Shown: in pieces, positions 11,335-20,055 of the stretch
How positions within the stretch are numbered: the stretch's first letter is position 1
Layout of the letters: every line of letters begins with the position of its first letter
Origin: Acidithiobacillus acidisediminis
Lineage (GTDB): Bacteria; Pseudomonadota; Gammaproteobacteria; Acidithiobacillales; Acidithiobacillaceae
Assembly: GCF_023277115.1 (NCBI RefSeq)
Contig: NZ_JALQCS010000001.1
Location: forward strand, 1,110,001 to 1,174,000
Length of the DNA: 64,000 nucleotides
Reading direction: 5' to 3'
Notes under the pieces: model-generated
Seen by the model: only the letters and a program-made list of their open reading frames with translations
What the model was told of the DNA's origin: nothing
Database searches by the model: none
Position numbers and translations under genes: made by a program

Positions 11335-12176
11335 TCAAGACGCTTGCGGCCCCTATTCGAGGTTACCTACCCTCGGATTATCCTCATGATGTCTACCAGT
11401 CTCCCACCGACAATTTTCATTGCACAGAAATGCTGAGCGTGCCGTGCCGGGTGCGCGACGCCCGCGAAGATCTCCACCGCTCCTCCACATCCTCGCTCCT
11501 TGAGCAATCGGGCTTTACCTTGGCATCGGGCAGACGGGTAGAGTATGGGCAGGCGGACTTCCAGGCAAAGACCTTCCGTGATGCCTGTGAGGTGGTGGAA
11601 TCCCTGCTACCGAGCACGATGCACACCCTGTTTGCACAGTCCCAATATATGACCCTGCGGCGGTCCCAGGAGGGCGGCGTTGTGCCGTGCCTGCATGCAG
11701 ATTACAGCCGATCCGCCGAAGAGTACTGGCGTACCCTGGCGTGTTTCACCAGCCTCGATAACGCCAATGCATGGAAGGAGCGTTTTGCCTGTGCTGACGT
11801 TCGCGCCTATCAGGTCTTCAATGTGTGGAGGGTATTGCAGCCGGATTACGACGACTTCATGCCCTTGGGGATGGTAAGCAGGGAGAGCGTCGTCTCGCGG
11901 GATATTGTCCTTGGGCGGGAAGCATTGCCGGGCAGTCCAGATGGTCAACTCAGCAATTTTTTACGCCTGCGTTATTCCGCGGACCATGACTGGTGCTATT
12001 TTTCGTCTATGCGGGACGATGAAATGATCGTCTTTCAATCCTTTTCTCTCGATAAGGACCCCTCCGTCCCGGTCACCGCAGGCTGCTTTCACGCTGCGGT
12101 GGATAATTCTGAGGCATCTTTCCGCCGCCCGAGCCGGATCAGCTGCGAATATCGGATTGGGGTTTTTCTGAGCTAG
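11331..12176 (+). CDS. CmcJ/NvfI-family putative Fe(II)/2-oxoglutarate-type oxygenase
   Basis: 281 residues. It matches the family that includes the cephamycin 7-alpha-methoxylation protein CmcJ, fungal NvfI and gibberellin desaturase-like proteins. The candidate iron-binding pair is in LHADYS (His-x-Asp). The family motif NVWRVLQP appears near residue 165, followed by PLGMVSRESV, WCYFSSMRDDE, a FHAAVD stretch with the probable distal histidine, and a basic C-terminal strand. It is the last gene of the operon and overlaps cdd by 4 bases (ATGA), so it is very likely co-expressed with pyrimidine catabolism. The substrate is unknown; hydroxylation of a pyrimidine base or nucleoside is a guess based on position. 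No signal peptide is seen. Confidence 0.65.
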   Translation: MIKTLAAPIRGYLPSDYPHDVYQSPTDNFHCTEMLSVPCRVRDAREDLHRSSTSSLLEQSGFTLASGRRVEYGQADFQAKTFRDACEVVESLLPSTMHTLFAQSQYMTLRRSQEGGVVPCLHADYSRSAEEYWRTLACFTSLDNANAWKERFACADVRAYQVFNVWRVLQPDYDDFMPLGMVSRESVVSRDIVLGREALPGSPDGQLSNFLRLRYSADHDWCYFSSMRDDEMIVFQSFSLDKDPSVPVTAGCFHAAVDNSEASFRRPSRISCEYRIGVFLS

Positions 12177-12495
12177 GGGTCATAGACTGTCATGGCTAAG
12201 GCCTGATGCCTGGGTTGTGGGAACAGTTCTTCGATCCATCAAAAGTCAAGATCCAAAATAAACACGCCCATGTACTATATGATATAGACTTTCTGGTTCT
12301 CGGCTATTGCAGTTACTGTTGCACTTTTTGAATCTCTAATAGGAAAAAAAAGCACTTTAATTCCATCCTTCTATTGTTGTTTACTGGCCACAGTAAAAGT
12401 AGCGCGGGTACCGATGTAGGAGAATGTGATATCTCCGGGGCCAGAGCGGTCCTTTGAATATGGGAGTTTATTGTGAACTATTGGAGGGAGACGAA
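12177..12495. other. A+T-rich intergenic region upstream of a TonB-dependent receptor
   Basis: 319 bases without a gene. It contains a perfect 7-base inverted repeat at 12380-12397, an isolated CTGTCAT at 12188, and A+T-rich stretches around 12270-12290 and 12330-12360 that could hold promoter elements. I could not assign a convincing -35/-10 or -24/-12 pair. The receptor ribosome site (GGAGGGA, 12483-12489) lies at the right edge. Confidence 0.5.
12380..12397. promoter_or_regulatory. Inverted repeat, candidate operator or leader hairpin
   Basis: TTTACTG-N4-CAGTAAA is a perfect 7-base inverted repeat about 100 bases before the receptor start codon. It could bind a dimeric regulator or fold in the leader RNA. 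The consensus of known metal regulators such as Fur is not matched convincingly. Confidence 0.4.
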
Positions 12496-14832
12496 ATGAA
12501 AAGAAGTGCTCGGAAGTGTGGGCGTAGACTGCGACAGAACTATTTATTAACGGCGCTGTGGTCGGCGCTTCCCTTGGTCTATGTAGGCCAGGTAATGGCA
12601 GCCGACGTAGCCCCGGTGGTGCCAGTGACGGCAACTGCAGAAAGTACTGCGGTGGTAACGAATATCCAAGGGGTAAAGCGTATTGCTCCGCCGGAGAAAG
12701 CAGTCACCTCAGTCAACAAGAAAACGGTAGAACATGCCTCTCCAGCACAGAACTTTCAGTCAGTATTGAAGCATGTGCCAGGAATGAATGTCATCTCCCA
12801 GGGGCCGGGAAATCTTTCTGCCACTGATAACGAATTTACGTACCAAGGGTTCACCAGCAGTCAGATGGCCTCTAACTTTGACGGGGTACCGATCATCAAT
12901 ACCTTTCGTGGTGGTGCGGGGGGCACTGGTAGTGACCACGCCTACACGCCGCTGACCATGGGCCAGATCTCTACGGTCAAGGTCTACAGCGGTGCCAATC
13001 AGCCATCACAAAATGGTATCAATTCACTTGGCGGAACGATTTCTTATGAGCCGGCACTGCCGACCGAAGACTTCTATGTGGACATGAACGCCTCGGGTGG
13101 AAAGTATGGATATCGCGGAGGAAACTATACTTCTGGATTCGCGGTGAATTCTGGTGCATTGCCGGGCACTGGAACGGAAATGTTGTTCAAGTACTCCTAT
13201 ACCCATGCCCCCAGTTTTCTGAATAATATTTACGCGGATATTAATTCCTACTATGCTGCTGTCGTACAGCCCTATAACAATGGCTTGTCGCAGATCAAGT
13301 TGGTAGCGGTATACAACAATGAACAGGCACGTCAACCGTCTTTGGTGCCGCTCGCACTGATCAGCAAATATGGTCGCTCCTATCAGGCGCCGCTGGGTGT
13401 GGCATACAGTGCTACGCACACCCACGCACTGAATGTAATTATGTCCTGGAAGAGTCTCCTTAACGAATACATGATGGCCAAAACCAAAGTGTTCATTCAG
13501 CAACAGGCAGCAAATCGGACTTCATTCACCAATGCTGCCTACTATAATCCGAGCCATTACGGCTATGCCTTCTATCAAGGCTACCCAGTAGGAACCAATC
13601 TGGAGCCTTGGGCCTCCCCGCCATCACAGAACAATAGCTACGATCCTGCTGCATTGTTTGGCTCTGGCATCAATGGTACTCAGTACCATAATTATATTGA
13701 CGATATTCAGAGTGTCGGCTTCCTGCCTTCCGTATCAATATTTGCGCCGCACAATACGGTAGAGTTGGGTGCTATGGTAGACTATAGTCAAGATCATAGC
13801 GCTGAATATTGGTATGGCAGTAGTCCAGTGCCCAACATCGATGGATATAACAATGCTTGGGACGAGCACGATACCAGAAATTACAATTATGTCTATCTGC
13901 AGGATAACATTGACCTCCTTGACGGCAAGTTGCATGTTTATCCTGGGGTGAAGTATAACATCGTCAGCACTGGTTGTGATGATGTGACTGGCTATTACTA
14001 TACCTATGGTGGCCATGTGGACAACACCTACTACTTTTGGGAGCCGTCTCTTGGCTTTTCATATACGCCCATCCATGACGTCAACCTATTCTTTAGTGTA
14101 GGTAAGACCAATAAAGTCCCCAACATCAGCGCGTATTACTCGGCGATTGGTGTCAGTCCCACTCCAGCCGCGATTAGTGTAAAGCCGGAAGGGGATATCA
14201 GCTATGACTTCGGTGCGCGATATTCAGGACCCTACTTCTCCGGCAGTCTGTCCTTCTTTCGTAGAAACTTCAGTAACATCTTCAGCGAGTATTATGACTC
14301 GGCGACGGGCCAAACCTTTGAATACAATAATGGCTCTGCCCTGTATCAAGGTGTGACCTTGGGGTTGGATATTCCTGTAGAAGATCATGTGGGGTTGTTT
14401 GGTTCGTATAACTATACCAGCGCCAAATATGCCACATTATCCGTGGGCACCAATGGCACCTCGTATCCAGGGGAGTATCGCCCCTACGTGCCTACTTACA
14501 CGGCGTCGGCGGGAGTGAAGTATCAGAGTGGTGGTCTGTATGCAGCGCTTACCGGGCACTTTGTTGGTCGCCAATATATGGCCACCAACAAGGGCCAGAC
14601 CATTGGGCTGACGTTGCCAGCCTATGACACCTTGGACTTTTCTGCATCTTATGAGTTACCAGTGCATTGGCAAATGATCAAATCGGTCAAATTGGGGCTG
14701 TATGCGGATAATATCCTCAATAACAATTATCTGGTCTACGCCGAGCAGGTGCTGAAGCCATTCTCTTACCTCCAGGGTCAGGCAGGGGCACCCGTTTTTG
14801 TTGGTGGGAATGTCAGCGTGCGTTTTGATTGA
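12496..14832 (+). CDS. TonB-dependent outer-membrane receptor
   Basis: 778 residues. An N-terminal signal sequence ends near MAADVAP. The plug domain (about 70-200) contains NTFRGGAG- and LGGTISYEP-type segments, and a long 22-strand barrel ends in VRFD rather than the usual terminal aromatic. The ATG at 12496 has a GGAGGGA ribosome site and is preferred over the frame opening at 12454. It is homologous over its C-terminal half to the receptor at 2-1162, so the two paralogues flank the pyrimidine cluster. A strong terminator follows, then a gene for a secreted nucleoside-phosphorylase-like protein. Ligand unknown; nucleosides, nucleotides or a chelate are possible. Confidence 0.88.
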   Translation: MKRSARKCGRRLRQNYLLTALWSALPLVYVGQVMAADVAPVVPVTATAESTAVVTNIQGVKRIAPPEKAVTSVNKKTVEHASPAQNFQSVLKHVPGMNVISQGPGNLSATDNEFTYQGFTSSQMASNFDGVPIINTFRGGAGGTGSDHAYTPLTMGQISTVKVYSGANQPSQNGINSLGGTISYEPALPTEDFYVDMNASGGKYGYRGGNYTSGFAVNSGALPGTGTEMLFKYSYTHAPSFLNNIYADINSYYAAVVQPYNNGLSQIKLVAVYNNEQARQPSLVPLALISKYGRSYQAPLGVAYSATHTHALNVIMSWKSLLNEYMMAKTKVFIQQQAANRTSFTNAAYYNPSHYGYAFYQGYPVGTNLEPWASPPSQNNSYDPAALFGSGINGTQYHNYIDDIQSVGFLPSVSIFAPHNTVELGAMVDYSQDHSAEYWYGSSPVPNIDGYNNAWDEHDTRNYNYVYLQDNIDLLDGKLHVYPGVKYNIVSTGCDDVTGYYYTYGGHVDNTYYFWEPSLGFSYTPIHDVNLFFSVGKTNKVPNISAYYSAIGVSPTPAAISVKPEGDISYDFGARYSGPYFSGSLSFFRRNFSNIFSEYYDSATGQTFEYNNGSALYQGVTLGLDIPVEDHVGLFGSYNYTSAKYATLSVGTNGTSYPGEYRPYVPTYTASAGVKYQSGGLYAALTGHFVGRQYMATNKGQTIGLTLPAYDTLDFSASYELPVHWQMIKSVKLGLYADNILNNNYLVYAEQVLKPFSYLQGQAGAPVFVGGNVSVRFD

Positions 14833-14866
14833 GCCTGGGCATACCGCGGTGATCTACTAGTAGGTA

Positions 14867-14895
14867 GGGAGAGGAGATGGTCCTCTCCCTTTTTT
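14867..14895 (+). terminator. Rho-independent terminator after the receptor gene
   Basis: A perfect 9-base stem (GGGAGAGGA / TCCTCTCCC) with a 5-base loop is followed by six T residues. It ends 11 bases before the start codon of the next gene, so that gene must be expressed by read-through or from another promoter. Confidence 0.9.
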
Positions 14896-14906
14896 CGGAG
14901 CGCGCG

Positions 14907-15977
14907 ATGATTAAAAAATGGTTGGTGATTGGAGTGCGTGTTGGCGTTGGGGTGGGACTTGTCTGTGGGGTAGTGGATTCTGCGCTAGCAAAGGATGGGG
15001 TAGCGAATGTTGCCGCAGTGAATCTTCCGATCAGATCATTCTCTTCACCCACTGTCGGGATCATGCTCCCGAGCAGTCCTGACACCTATTCCCAGTATGT
15101 CCAGGTGATGAAGGGCACGCAATACTATAAAATCGGCCTATTCACTTATGCAACAGGAAAAATAGACGGCGTCGCGGTTGTGCTATCGTCACCGCCTCCG
15201 ATTGGCAGTTTTAGCATGACGGCTATAGACACCTACTTGATGGAAACAACGTTTCGTCCAAAGATGCTCATCGATCCAGGCACGGCAGGTTCCCATCTAC
15301 CGATGCTGACCATGGGCGATGTGGTCATTGGCGCCAGGGTAGTGAATTTCAGTAATTACATGACTACAGCGGCGGGTAAGGTCGTCCCAGGGCAGTTTAC
15401 AGCGTTGGTTAGCGATAAAGAGGGATACAAAGACGGTAATCCTAACCCGGAATATCTATATAGCGCGCCACGATTAGTCGCCATGGCGTACCGGGCGGCG
15501 AACTCGGTTGCACAATTTACGCCATCTGCCATCTTACACGCCAAAGACGGACGCCGTCCCTGGATCATGGAATATGGCACTCAGGGATCGGGCGCCGCGT
15601 GGTTGCGGAACGTGGATGCTATCAGGGCAAGTACGGAGGTATTTCATGAGGTGGATGAGGCCGGGAATTATCCCATCGCATTGGTGTCGTCGTTGACGAA
15701 GACGCCTTTTGTGGAGATCCATACCATATCCGATGCGGCAATGAATGTACCGACAAAGATGGATGGCTATTTTCATCGTTGTTCCGTTTATGCCCAGGAG
15801 CGTTCCAATCGCATTGTGTTGCAGATGATAAAGGAAATGGCGCATGACAAAGCGGAGACCCAAGGAGGGGACATTGGCGGATACGCTAATCCGTACCCCC
15901 GTGGGGTCTTCAAACAAGCCGTGGTGGCGCCCAAGGAAGTACAGGACTGGACCAAAAAGAATGGCGTCCTTCGTTGA
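14907..15977 (+). CDS. Secreted nucleoside phosphorylase/nucleosidase-like protein
   Basis: 356 residues with a signal peptide of about 28 residues ending in DSALA-KD. The mature protein shows features of the purine nucleoside phosphorylase/MTA-SAH nucleosidase superfamily: IDPGTAGSHLP followed by MGDVVIGARVV, and a late TPFVEIHTISDAAM segment. The latter resembles the superfamily's R-x-ISD motif that binds the base or ribose. It would release bases from nucleosides in the periplasm, though periplasmic nucleoside-binding or permease-like members (NUP family) also exist. The ATG at 14907 has CGGAG upstream. It lies directly after a TonB-dependent receptor and near a pyrimidine-catabolism operon. 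The assignment rests on motifs read by eye and is moderate. Confidence 0.5.
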   Translation: MIKKWLVIGVRVGVGVGLVCGVVDSALAKDGVANVAAVNLPIRSFSSPTVGIMLPSSPDTYSQYVQVMKGTQYYKIGLFTYATGKIDGVAVVLSSPPPIGSFSMTAIDTYLMETTFRPKMLIDPGTAGSHLPMLTMGDVVIGARVVNFSNYMTTAAGKVVPGQFTALVSDKEGYKDGNPNPEYLYSAPRLVAMAYRAANSVAQFTPSAILHAKDGRRPWIMEYGTQGSGAAWLRNVDAIRASTEVFHEVDEAGNYPIALVSSLTKTPFVEIHTISDAAMNVPTKMDGYFHRCSVYAQERSNRIVLQMIKEMAHDKAETQGGDIGGYANPYPRGVFKQAVVAPKEVQDWTKKNGVLR

Positions 15978-16031
15978 CGTTCGCCACGGCCTTCCGGCAA
16001 GACGCCGTTAGCTCGCACGCTGTTTGCCGCC

Positions 16032-16065
16032 CGGGAATGCAGCGCACATGGCGCTAGCATTCCCG
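16032..16065. terminator. Long hairpin between convergent genes
   Basis: A 9-base stem (CGGGAATGC / GCATTCCCG) stacks on a 5-base stem (AGCGC / GCGCT) with one bulged A and a 5-base loop. It lies in the convergent gap after 15977 and just before the end of the minus-strand gene at 16071. There is no T-run on either strand; it may block read-through or protect 3' ends in both directions. Confidence 0.4.
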
Positions 16066-16070
16066 ATGGA

Positions 16071-18857
16071 TTACTCCACTTCTCCCGCCTGATAAGCCGC
16101 CAATGGTGCATGATGCGCCTTGGCGAGCTTGTGCAGATACGTCATCACGTGATGGTAGCTCTTGTCCCCCTCACTGCCAATCCATTCCTGACGCATCTGC
16201 TCAGGCCCAGGCACCTTGAGTAAGGCGGTTGGGGAATAGCTCTCGCCCTTCGCTGGAGGGGGAAGACTCGCTCCCGTTTGGGTTTGATGCTCCACAAACC
16301 AGTGCTTTACCCAGTTGGGGGAAAGATAGTGACCAGTGGCACCGGCCTCTCGACGCATGAGGGTGTAGTTGTCACAGGTCCCTGGATTGAAAGCCAGGGG
16401 AACTTGCATGGGCAGCATGGGGACCTCTGCATCATCGGGATGCCGGCGCCAAATGCCTGCAAACACCGAGGCATTCTGATCCCACTGAGACATGGGCGGG
16501 AGCCCAAAGATTGCTTCTGTCGTTTTCAGAATATTGACCTGGGAGTAGCGGCGGGTTTCCAGATGGCCGCGCTTGACCCAGGGCCCCAGTGCCACGGCAA
16601 AGGTGCGATGGGCGTTGATGTGATCCGCACCCGATTGCGCGTCATCTTCGGTGAGGAACACCACCATATGTTTCCACTCTGGAGTGGTGGAGAGATAGTG
16701 CACGAACTCTGCCGTAGCATGATCGTTGTTGGCGACATAATAATCCGGCGTGTAGTAGCAGGGCTGCCGACCCGCTGTATGGTCATCGGGTAGCCAGATG
16801 TAGACAAAATGTGGGAAGGCCTTGCCCGGATGGGCCTTGAGCCAGGAGATTGCCTTTTTCGCGCGATAGGTATCGAGAATCATGCGGTCCCAGCCGGGGA
16901 AGCTGGTAGCCAAGTGGGTCTTCATGGCAGCGGAGATATTGCCCGCCTCAGAGCGTGACACAAATTCCCCAAAGTCTTCAAAGGGGATATGGTGCTGCAG
17001 CAGGTCATTGAAAATGAATAGTCTCCCTGGATAGCTGATCCACGGGTTCGACCACTTACCCAGGGCCGACAGATTGTCGTAGATGGCATAGGGATTATCC
17101 ACCCCTTGAGGTATGCCCCCAGTCCCTGTAGCGCCCCCAGGTACCAGGGATTGTGTCCAGCCAGGATTGGCCACCAGACCTCGGCCGGAATAGTACTCTG
17201 GCCAGGTCCGCTGGACGAAGTCGGAATCTGAGGCCGCCGTGGTCCACTGATGACCTTGTGCTGTTACTTCACCATCCGCCATGAAGTTCACGAACAAGGT
17301 GTCATGTTTTGCCCAGGAGAAGAGATTGGGCAGTTCCTTGGGATGATAGAGCGCTAACTGCGGATCGGCGCGCGCGCCGGCGGGTTGGTAGTCTCCCAGG
17401 TCCTCGTCAAAGGTCTTATTCTCGCGCAAGATGAAGACCACATAGCGAATGTGCTGACGCAAGAAATGGGTGACTTTGACGTCGGCTTCATGACGCGCAG
17501 TGCGTTGTGCCGTGGTAAATCCATCATTATGCAGCGCGGTTTCTGTCCATGCGGGTAGGTGTGCAGAAAGATCCTGCAGCGATACCTGTTGGATGAGCCC
17601 ATCCATCATATCGCCCACCCACTGGTGTTCCACATTGGGCCCAGACCCCAGGCCTTTGGCGGCCGCAATATATAGTGTCCCCTGATGTTCAGTGAGCGCC
17701 GTGGGATACCAACCCGTGGGGATCAAGCCGAGTGGCTTGCCACTATGCAAATCGAAGACCGCAACATCATCATTGCCGGCGTTTGCCACGAAGACTCGGT
17801 CATGCCAAACCATCACGTCGTCGGGATAACTTCCGGGAGGGGCATCGGGGTAGGGGCTGTCGTTCAGATAGCCGGTGGTTTTCAGCGTCTGAGTATCTAC
17901 GCGTGCCACACGGTCCACGTTGGCAAGCGCGACGAGTACGTCTGGCGTACCTGGAACCGCCGCCAATGCCGTGGGATGCACACCCGCCCCACGGTTATTC
18001 GGGCCCGTATCCGGCCCCACCGACACCGTACCGACCAGCTTCCAGGCCGCTCGATCAATGACCGCGACCGCATTGCCTCCCCAGAGACTGACCACCAACC
18101 TGCTTCCACCGTCTGCCAGGCATACGGCAAATGGGTAGGGACCGACGTTCAAATAGGTGGTCTGTCCCGTGACCAGATCAATCCTGGCCAGGCTGTTGGC
18201 CAGCATGCCGGTCACATACGCATAGTGCTCGTGCGGACTCAGCACCACCGCGTCCGGGTAGAAGAGCTTTGGCTTTCCGTTGTCATGACTCTGATACTCA
18301 TAGGGGTATTGGTCTTTGGGGAAAGACTGCCACTCGAGTGGATAGCGATGGATGACGGTGAAGTGTTTCCCCCGCTCTTGCAAGGCCAATACATCGTCGC
18401 TGAAGCCTCCGGCTACGTACACTCGCCCATCCTTCCCCGTGGCCAAGCCCTGGAAAAAGCTTTGATGACCAATGCTGGTGGTACCGGGTAAAGCCGTTTT
18501 CTTATCGACATCGCCTTTGAAGCCCACCGCCTGTCCGAGCTTTTTCAGGGTCTGCCCATCATACAGGGTGACCGCTTGGGTCCGGGTGGCGCCATTGTTC
18601 AAGGTAAGTACATCATGCCCTAGGGCCTGAATGTCGGTGACAAAGTTGGGCGCGCCATTGATGCTTCCCACTGGCGACACAATCCGGCCCGTGGGTAGGA
18701 CGTGAGTATAGTCGCCTTCGTTGGCAGCGGTCAGCTCTACCGCGGCGGTCACATCGCGGGTGTTTTCTGCAGCCGTGTAGGCATGGGCACTCTGTGGCAA
18801 GATCCACGGCAGTGCGGCAAACAGGGATAGCCAAAGAGTACGTGTTCTAAATTTCAT
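16071..18857 (-). CDS. Exported bifunctional YncE-type beta-propeller / alkaline phosphatase-superfamily phosphoesterase
   Basis: 928 residues with a clear signal peptide ending in QSAHA-YT. Residues about 60-430 form a YVTN/YncE-type seven-bladed propeller with repeated segments such as VYVAGGFSDDV, YVTGMLANSLARID and VFVANAGNDDVAVFD. Residues about 465-800 form a phosphoesterase domain of the acid phosphatase/phospholipase C type: the catalytic RENKTFDED motif, FMADGEVTAQGHQW, WLPDDHT and LTEDDAQSG. Such proteins hydrolyse phosphomonoesters or diesters outside the cytoplasm. It converges on the nucleosidase-like gene, and together they could strip phosphate and then sugar from nucleotides. 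A sigma-70 promoter candidate lies at 18931-18958. The substrate is not known. Confidence 0.8.
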   Translation of the reverse strand: MKFRTRTLWLSLFAALPWILPQSAHAYTAAENTRDVTAAVELTAANEGDYTHVLPTGRIVSPVGSINGAPNFVTDIQALGHDVLTLNNGATRTQAVTLYDGQTLKKLGQAVGFKGDVDKKTALPGTTSIGHQSFFQGLATGKDGRVYVAGGFSDDVLALQERGKHFTVIHRYPLEWQSFPKDQYPYEYQSHDNGKPKLFYPDAVVLSPHEHYAYVTGMLANSLARIDLVTGQTTYLNVGPYPFAVCLADGGSRLVVSLWGGNAVAVIDRAAWKLVGTVSVGPDTGPNNRGAGVHPTALAAVPGTPDVLVALANVDRVARVDTQTLKTTGYLNDSPYPDAPPGSYPDDVMVWHDRVFVANAGNDDVAVFDLHSGKPLGLIPTGWYPTALTEHQGTLYIAAAKGLGSGPNVEHQWVGDMMDGLIQQVSLQDLSAHLPAWTETALHNDGFTTAQRTARHEADVKVTHFLRQHIRYVVFILRENKTFDEDLGDYQPAGARADPQLALYHPKELPNLFSWAKHDTLFVNFMADGEVTAQGHQWTTAASDSDFVQRTWPEYYSGRGLVANPGWTQSLVPGGATGTGGIPQGVDNPYAIYDNLSALGKWSNPWISYPGRLFIFNDLLQHHIPFEDFGEFVSRSEAGNISAAMKTHLATSFPGWDRMILDTYRAKKAISWLKAHPGKAFPHFVYIWLPDDHTAGRQPCYYTPDYYVANNDHATAEFVHYLSTTPEWKHMVVFLTEDDAQSGADHINAHRTFAVALGPWVKRGHLETRRYSQVNILKTTEAIFGLPPMSQWDQNASVFAGIWRRHPDDAEVPMLPMQVPLAFNPGTCDNYTLMRREAGATGHYLSPNWVKHWFVEHQTQTGASLPPPAKGESYSPTALLKVPGPEQMRQEWIGSEGDKSYHHVMTYLHKLAKAHHAPLAAYQAGEVE

Positions 18858-18930
18858 AGTTATATTTGTCCTCTATGTTGTGAAGGTATCCATTCTACTT
18901 GATGCCGCCCAGCATCGAGCAGATTGTCGT

Positions 18931-18958
18931 TTTATAAATGGCTCAAAAGCGTTCCCAA
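18931..18958 (-). promoter_or_regulatory. Sigma-70-type promoter candidate for the exported phosphoesterase
   Basis: On the minus strand, TTGGGA (18958-18953) and TATAAA (18936-18931) are separated by 16 bases, about 75 bases before the start codon. Confidence 0.45.
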
Positions 18959-19043
18959 TCAGAGGCGAAGCTCATCCGGACAGTCCATGCAGAGTGACAT
19001 GGGCTACACTACATGGGAAGCGCCTCAGCGTGAAGGGTACAGC

Positions 19044-19211
19044 ATGGCTATGAACCGCATCCAATTTCAGCTGAGTCTGGTGATGACGGAGTTTTTTGAG
19101 GATTACAGCACTGGGGCAAAGCCGCTCTGCGGTACCATGGGTTGCTCGCTGATTCAAGGAGTTTTGTGCGGGGCCTGCTGGCACTGGACCTCCCTGATGG
19201 CGGGCATCTAA
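19044..19211 (+). pseudogene. Decayed IS1595-family transposase, N-terminal fragment
   Basis: From the ATG at 19044 the frame gives MAMNRIQFQ, then MTEFFEDYST. This is the hallmark start of IS1595-type transposases, where the family has M-x-x-N-x-x-QFQ followed by EF-x5-YGT. After about 27 residues the homology is broken, and it resumes as C-x2-C-x4-TSLMAG, matching the zinc-ribbon end C-x2-C-x4-TSLTAGT. Roughly 30 residues appear lost or scrambled between, and a stop follows at once. The catalytic domain is absent and no clear terminal repeats were found, so this is a dead insertion-sequence remnant. Confidence 0.6.
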
Positions 19212-19721
19212 ATGCAAGCCATATCCGAACGAGAGGACCGCAATACGCTTAGCGGTCAGTGGCGAAAGATGTGCCCACTAAGCGACGCTTATCACCGTGT
19301 ACAAGCTGTATCTACCTATTCGGAGTCCTGATGGTGAGTTCCTGAGTTATTCTCGTGCGCCGTGGTAATGGCCGATGACCAGAAGACGCTCCACCACACC
19401 CTCATCCGACAGACCAGCAGGGGAATCTATAGGACGCCCAGCGGCGAAAAACTTGCAGAGATTATGCCCAAAACTAGAGCAAGGCATCAGGATTATCATT
19501 GGCTTATAGGATTCTCGCGCACGACTCGGTATCAAGTGAAGGCTTTGTCGTGAGATGATTCCGTACTTAGTTGAGCTTTGTGACATTTTTCGCATAAAAT
19601 GTCGGCACGGAATGTCTTGGCAGGCTCTGTGGGTCCGTAAGGACGCGCGCGGGGGCAGTCCAGGCGCCGGTGTTTTGGATTTATTTTTGCTCGTTATTCC
19701 ACCCGAAATGAGGAGACCGTT
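19212..19721. other. Intergenic region between the transposase remnant and the lipoprotein gene
   Basis: 510 bases with no gene I can support. A frame at 19362-19553 encodes nothing recognisable. The right-hand part carries the promoter candidates and leader of the lipoprotein gene; the left part may be further insertion-sequence debris. Confidence 0.5.
19571..19599 (+). promoter_or_regulatory. Promoter candidate for the murein-type lipoprotein gene
   Basis: TTGAGC at 19571 and ATAAAA at 19594 are 17 bases apart, giving a leader of about 115 bases. A competing, weaker sigma-54-like element (TGGATT-N5-TTGCT, 19676-19691) has correct GG/GC spacing but a poor -24 half. Confidence 0.4.
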
Positions 19722-20027
19722 ATGAGCAAGCTGACCACCACGTTGAAAGTTGCTGCCCTGATTCTGCCATTAGGTCTGGCTGGTTGTGCCACCAATTCTG
19801 ATTTGGCCAAGGTTTCTGCCAAGGCAGATGCGGCACAGTCTACCGCCAACGAGGCCCTGGCCAAGGCCAATGCCGCTCAGAATACTGCCAATGATGCCCT
19901 GAGCAAGGCGAATGCCGCGCAGAGCACCGCTGACCAGGCGATGAGCACCGCCAATGCCGCCAACCAGAAGGCTGAAGAGGCCAATGAGAAGGTGGAGCGG
20001 ATGTTCAAGAAGGCGATGATGAAGTAA
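19722..20027 (+). CDS. Lpp/OprI-type alanine-zipper outer-membrane lipoprotein
   Basis: 101 residues. The signal sequence carries a lipobox (LAGC, Cys about 22), and the mature protein is a near-perfect coiled coil. It contains repeated heptad-like units based on A-x-A-Q-x-T-A-N and S-K-A-N-A-A-Q, and ends in the basic FKKAMMK. Lpp/OprI proteins trimerise and tether the outer membrane to peptidoglycan; the C-terminal lysine here could serve for covalent attachment. An AGGAG ribosome site at 19711-19715 precedes the start. A strong terminator follows and an L,D-transpeptidase gene faces it, which fits a cell-wall anchoring role. Repeats make it somewhat longer than E. coli Lpp (78 residues). 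Confidence 0.88.
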   Translation: MSKLTTTLKVAALILPLGLAGCATNSDLAKVSAKADAAQSTANEALAKANAAQNTANDALSKANAAQSTADQAMSTANAANQKAEEANEKVERMFKKAMMK

Positions 20028-20055
20028 GGCTTTCCCCTGCGGAAAAGCAAAGTAA

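Noticed and set aside
12177-12495. Riboswitch upstream of the receptor
   Set aside because: The region contains an inverted repeat, but I could not match cobalamin, purine or other known riboswitch cores.
19362-19553. 63-codon open frame on the plus strand
   Set aside because: No ribosome site, no recognisable motif, and a frame on the opposite strand covers the same bases; probably chance or transposon debris.
19676-19691. Sigma-54 promoter for the lipoprotein gene
   Set aside because: GG and GC spacing is right but the -24 half has only TGG; such an abundant lipoprotein is more likely sigma-70 driven.
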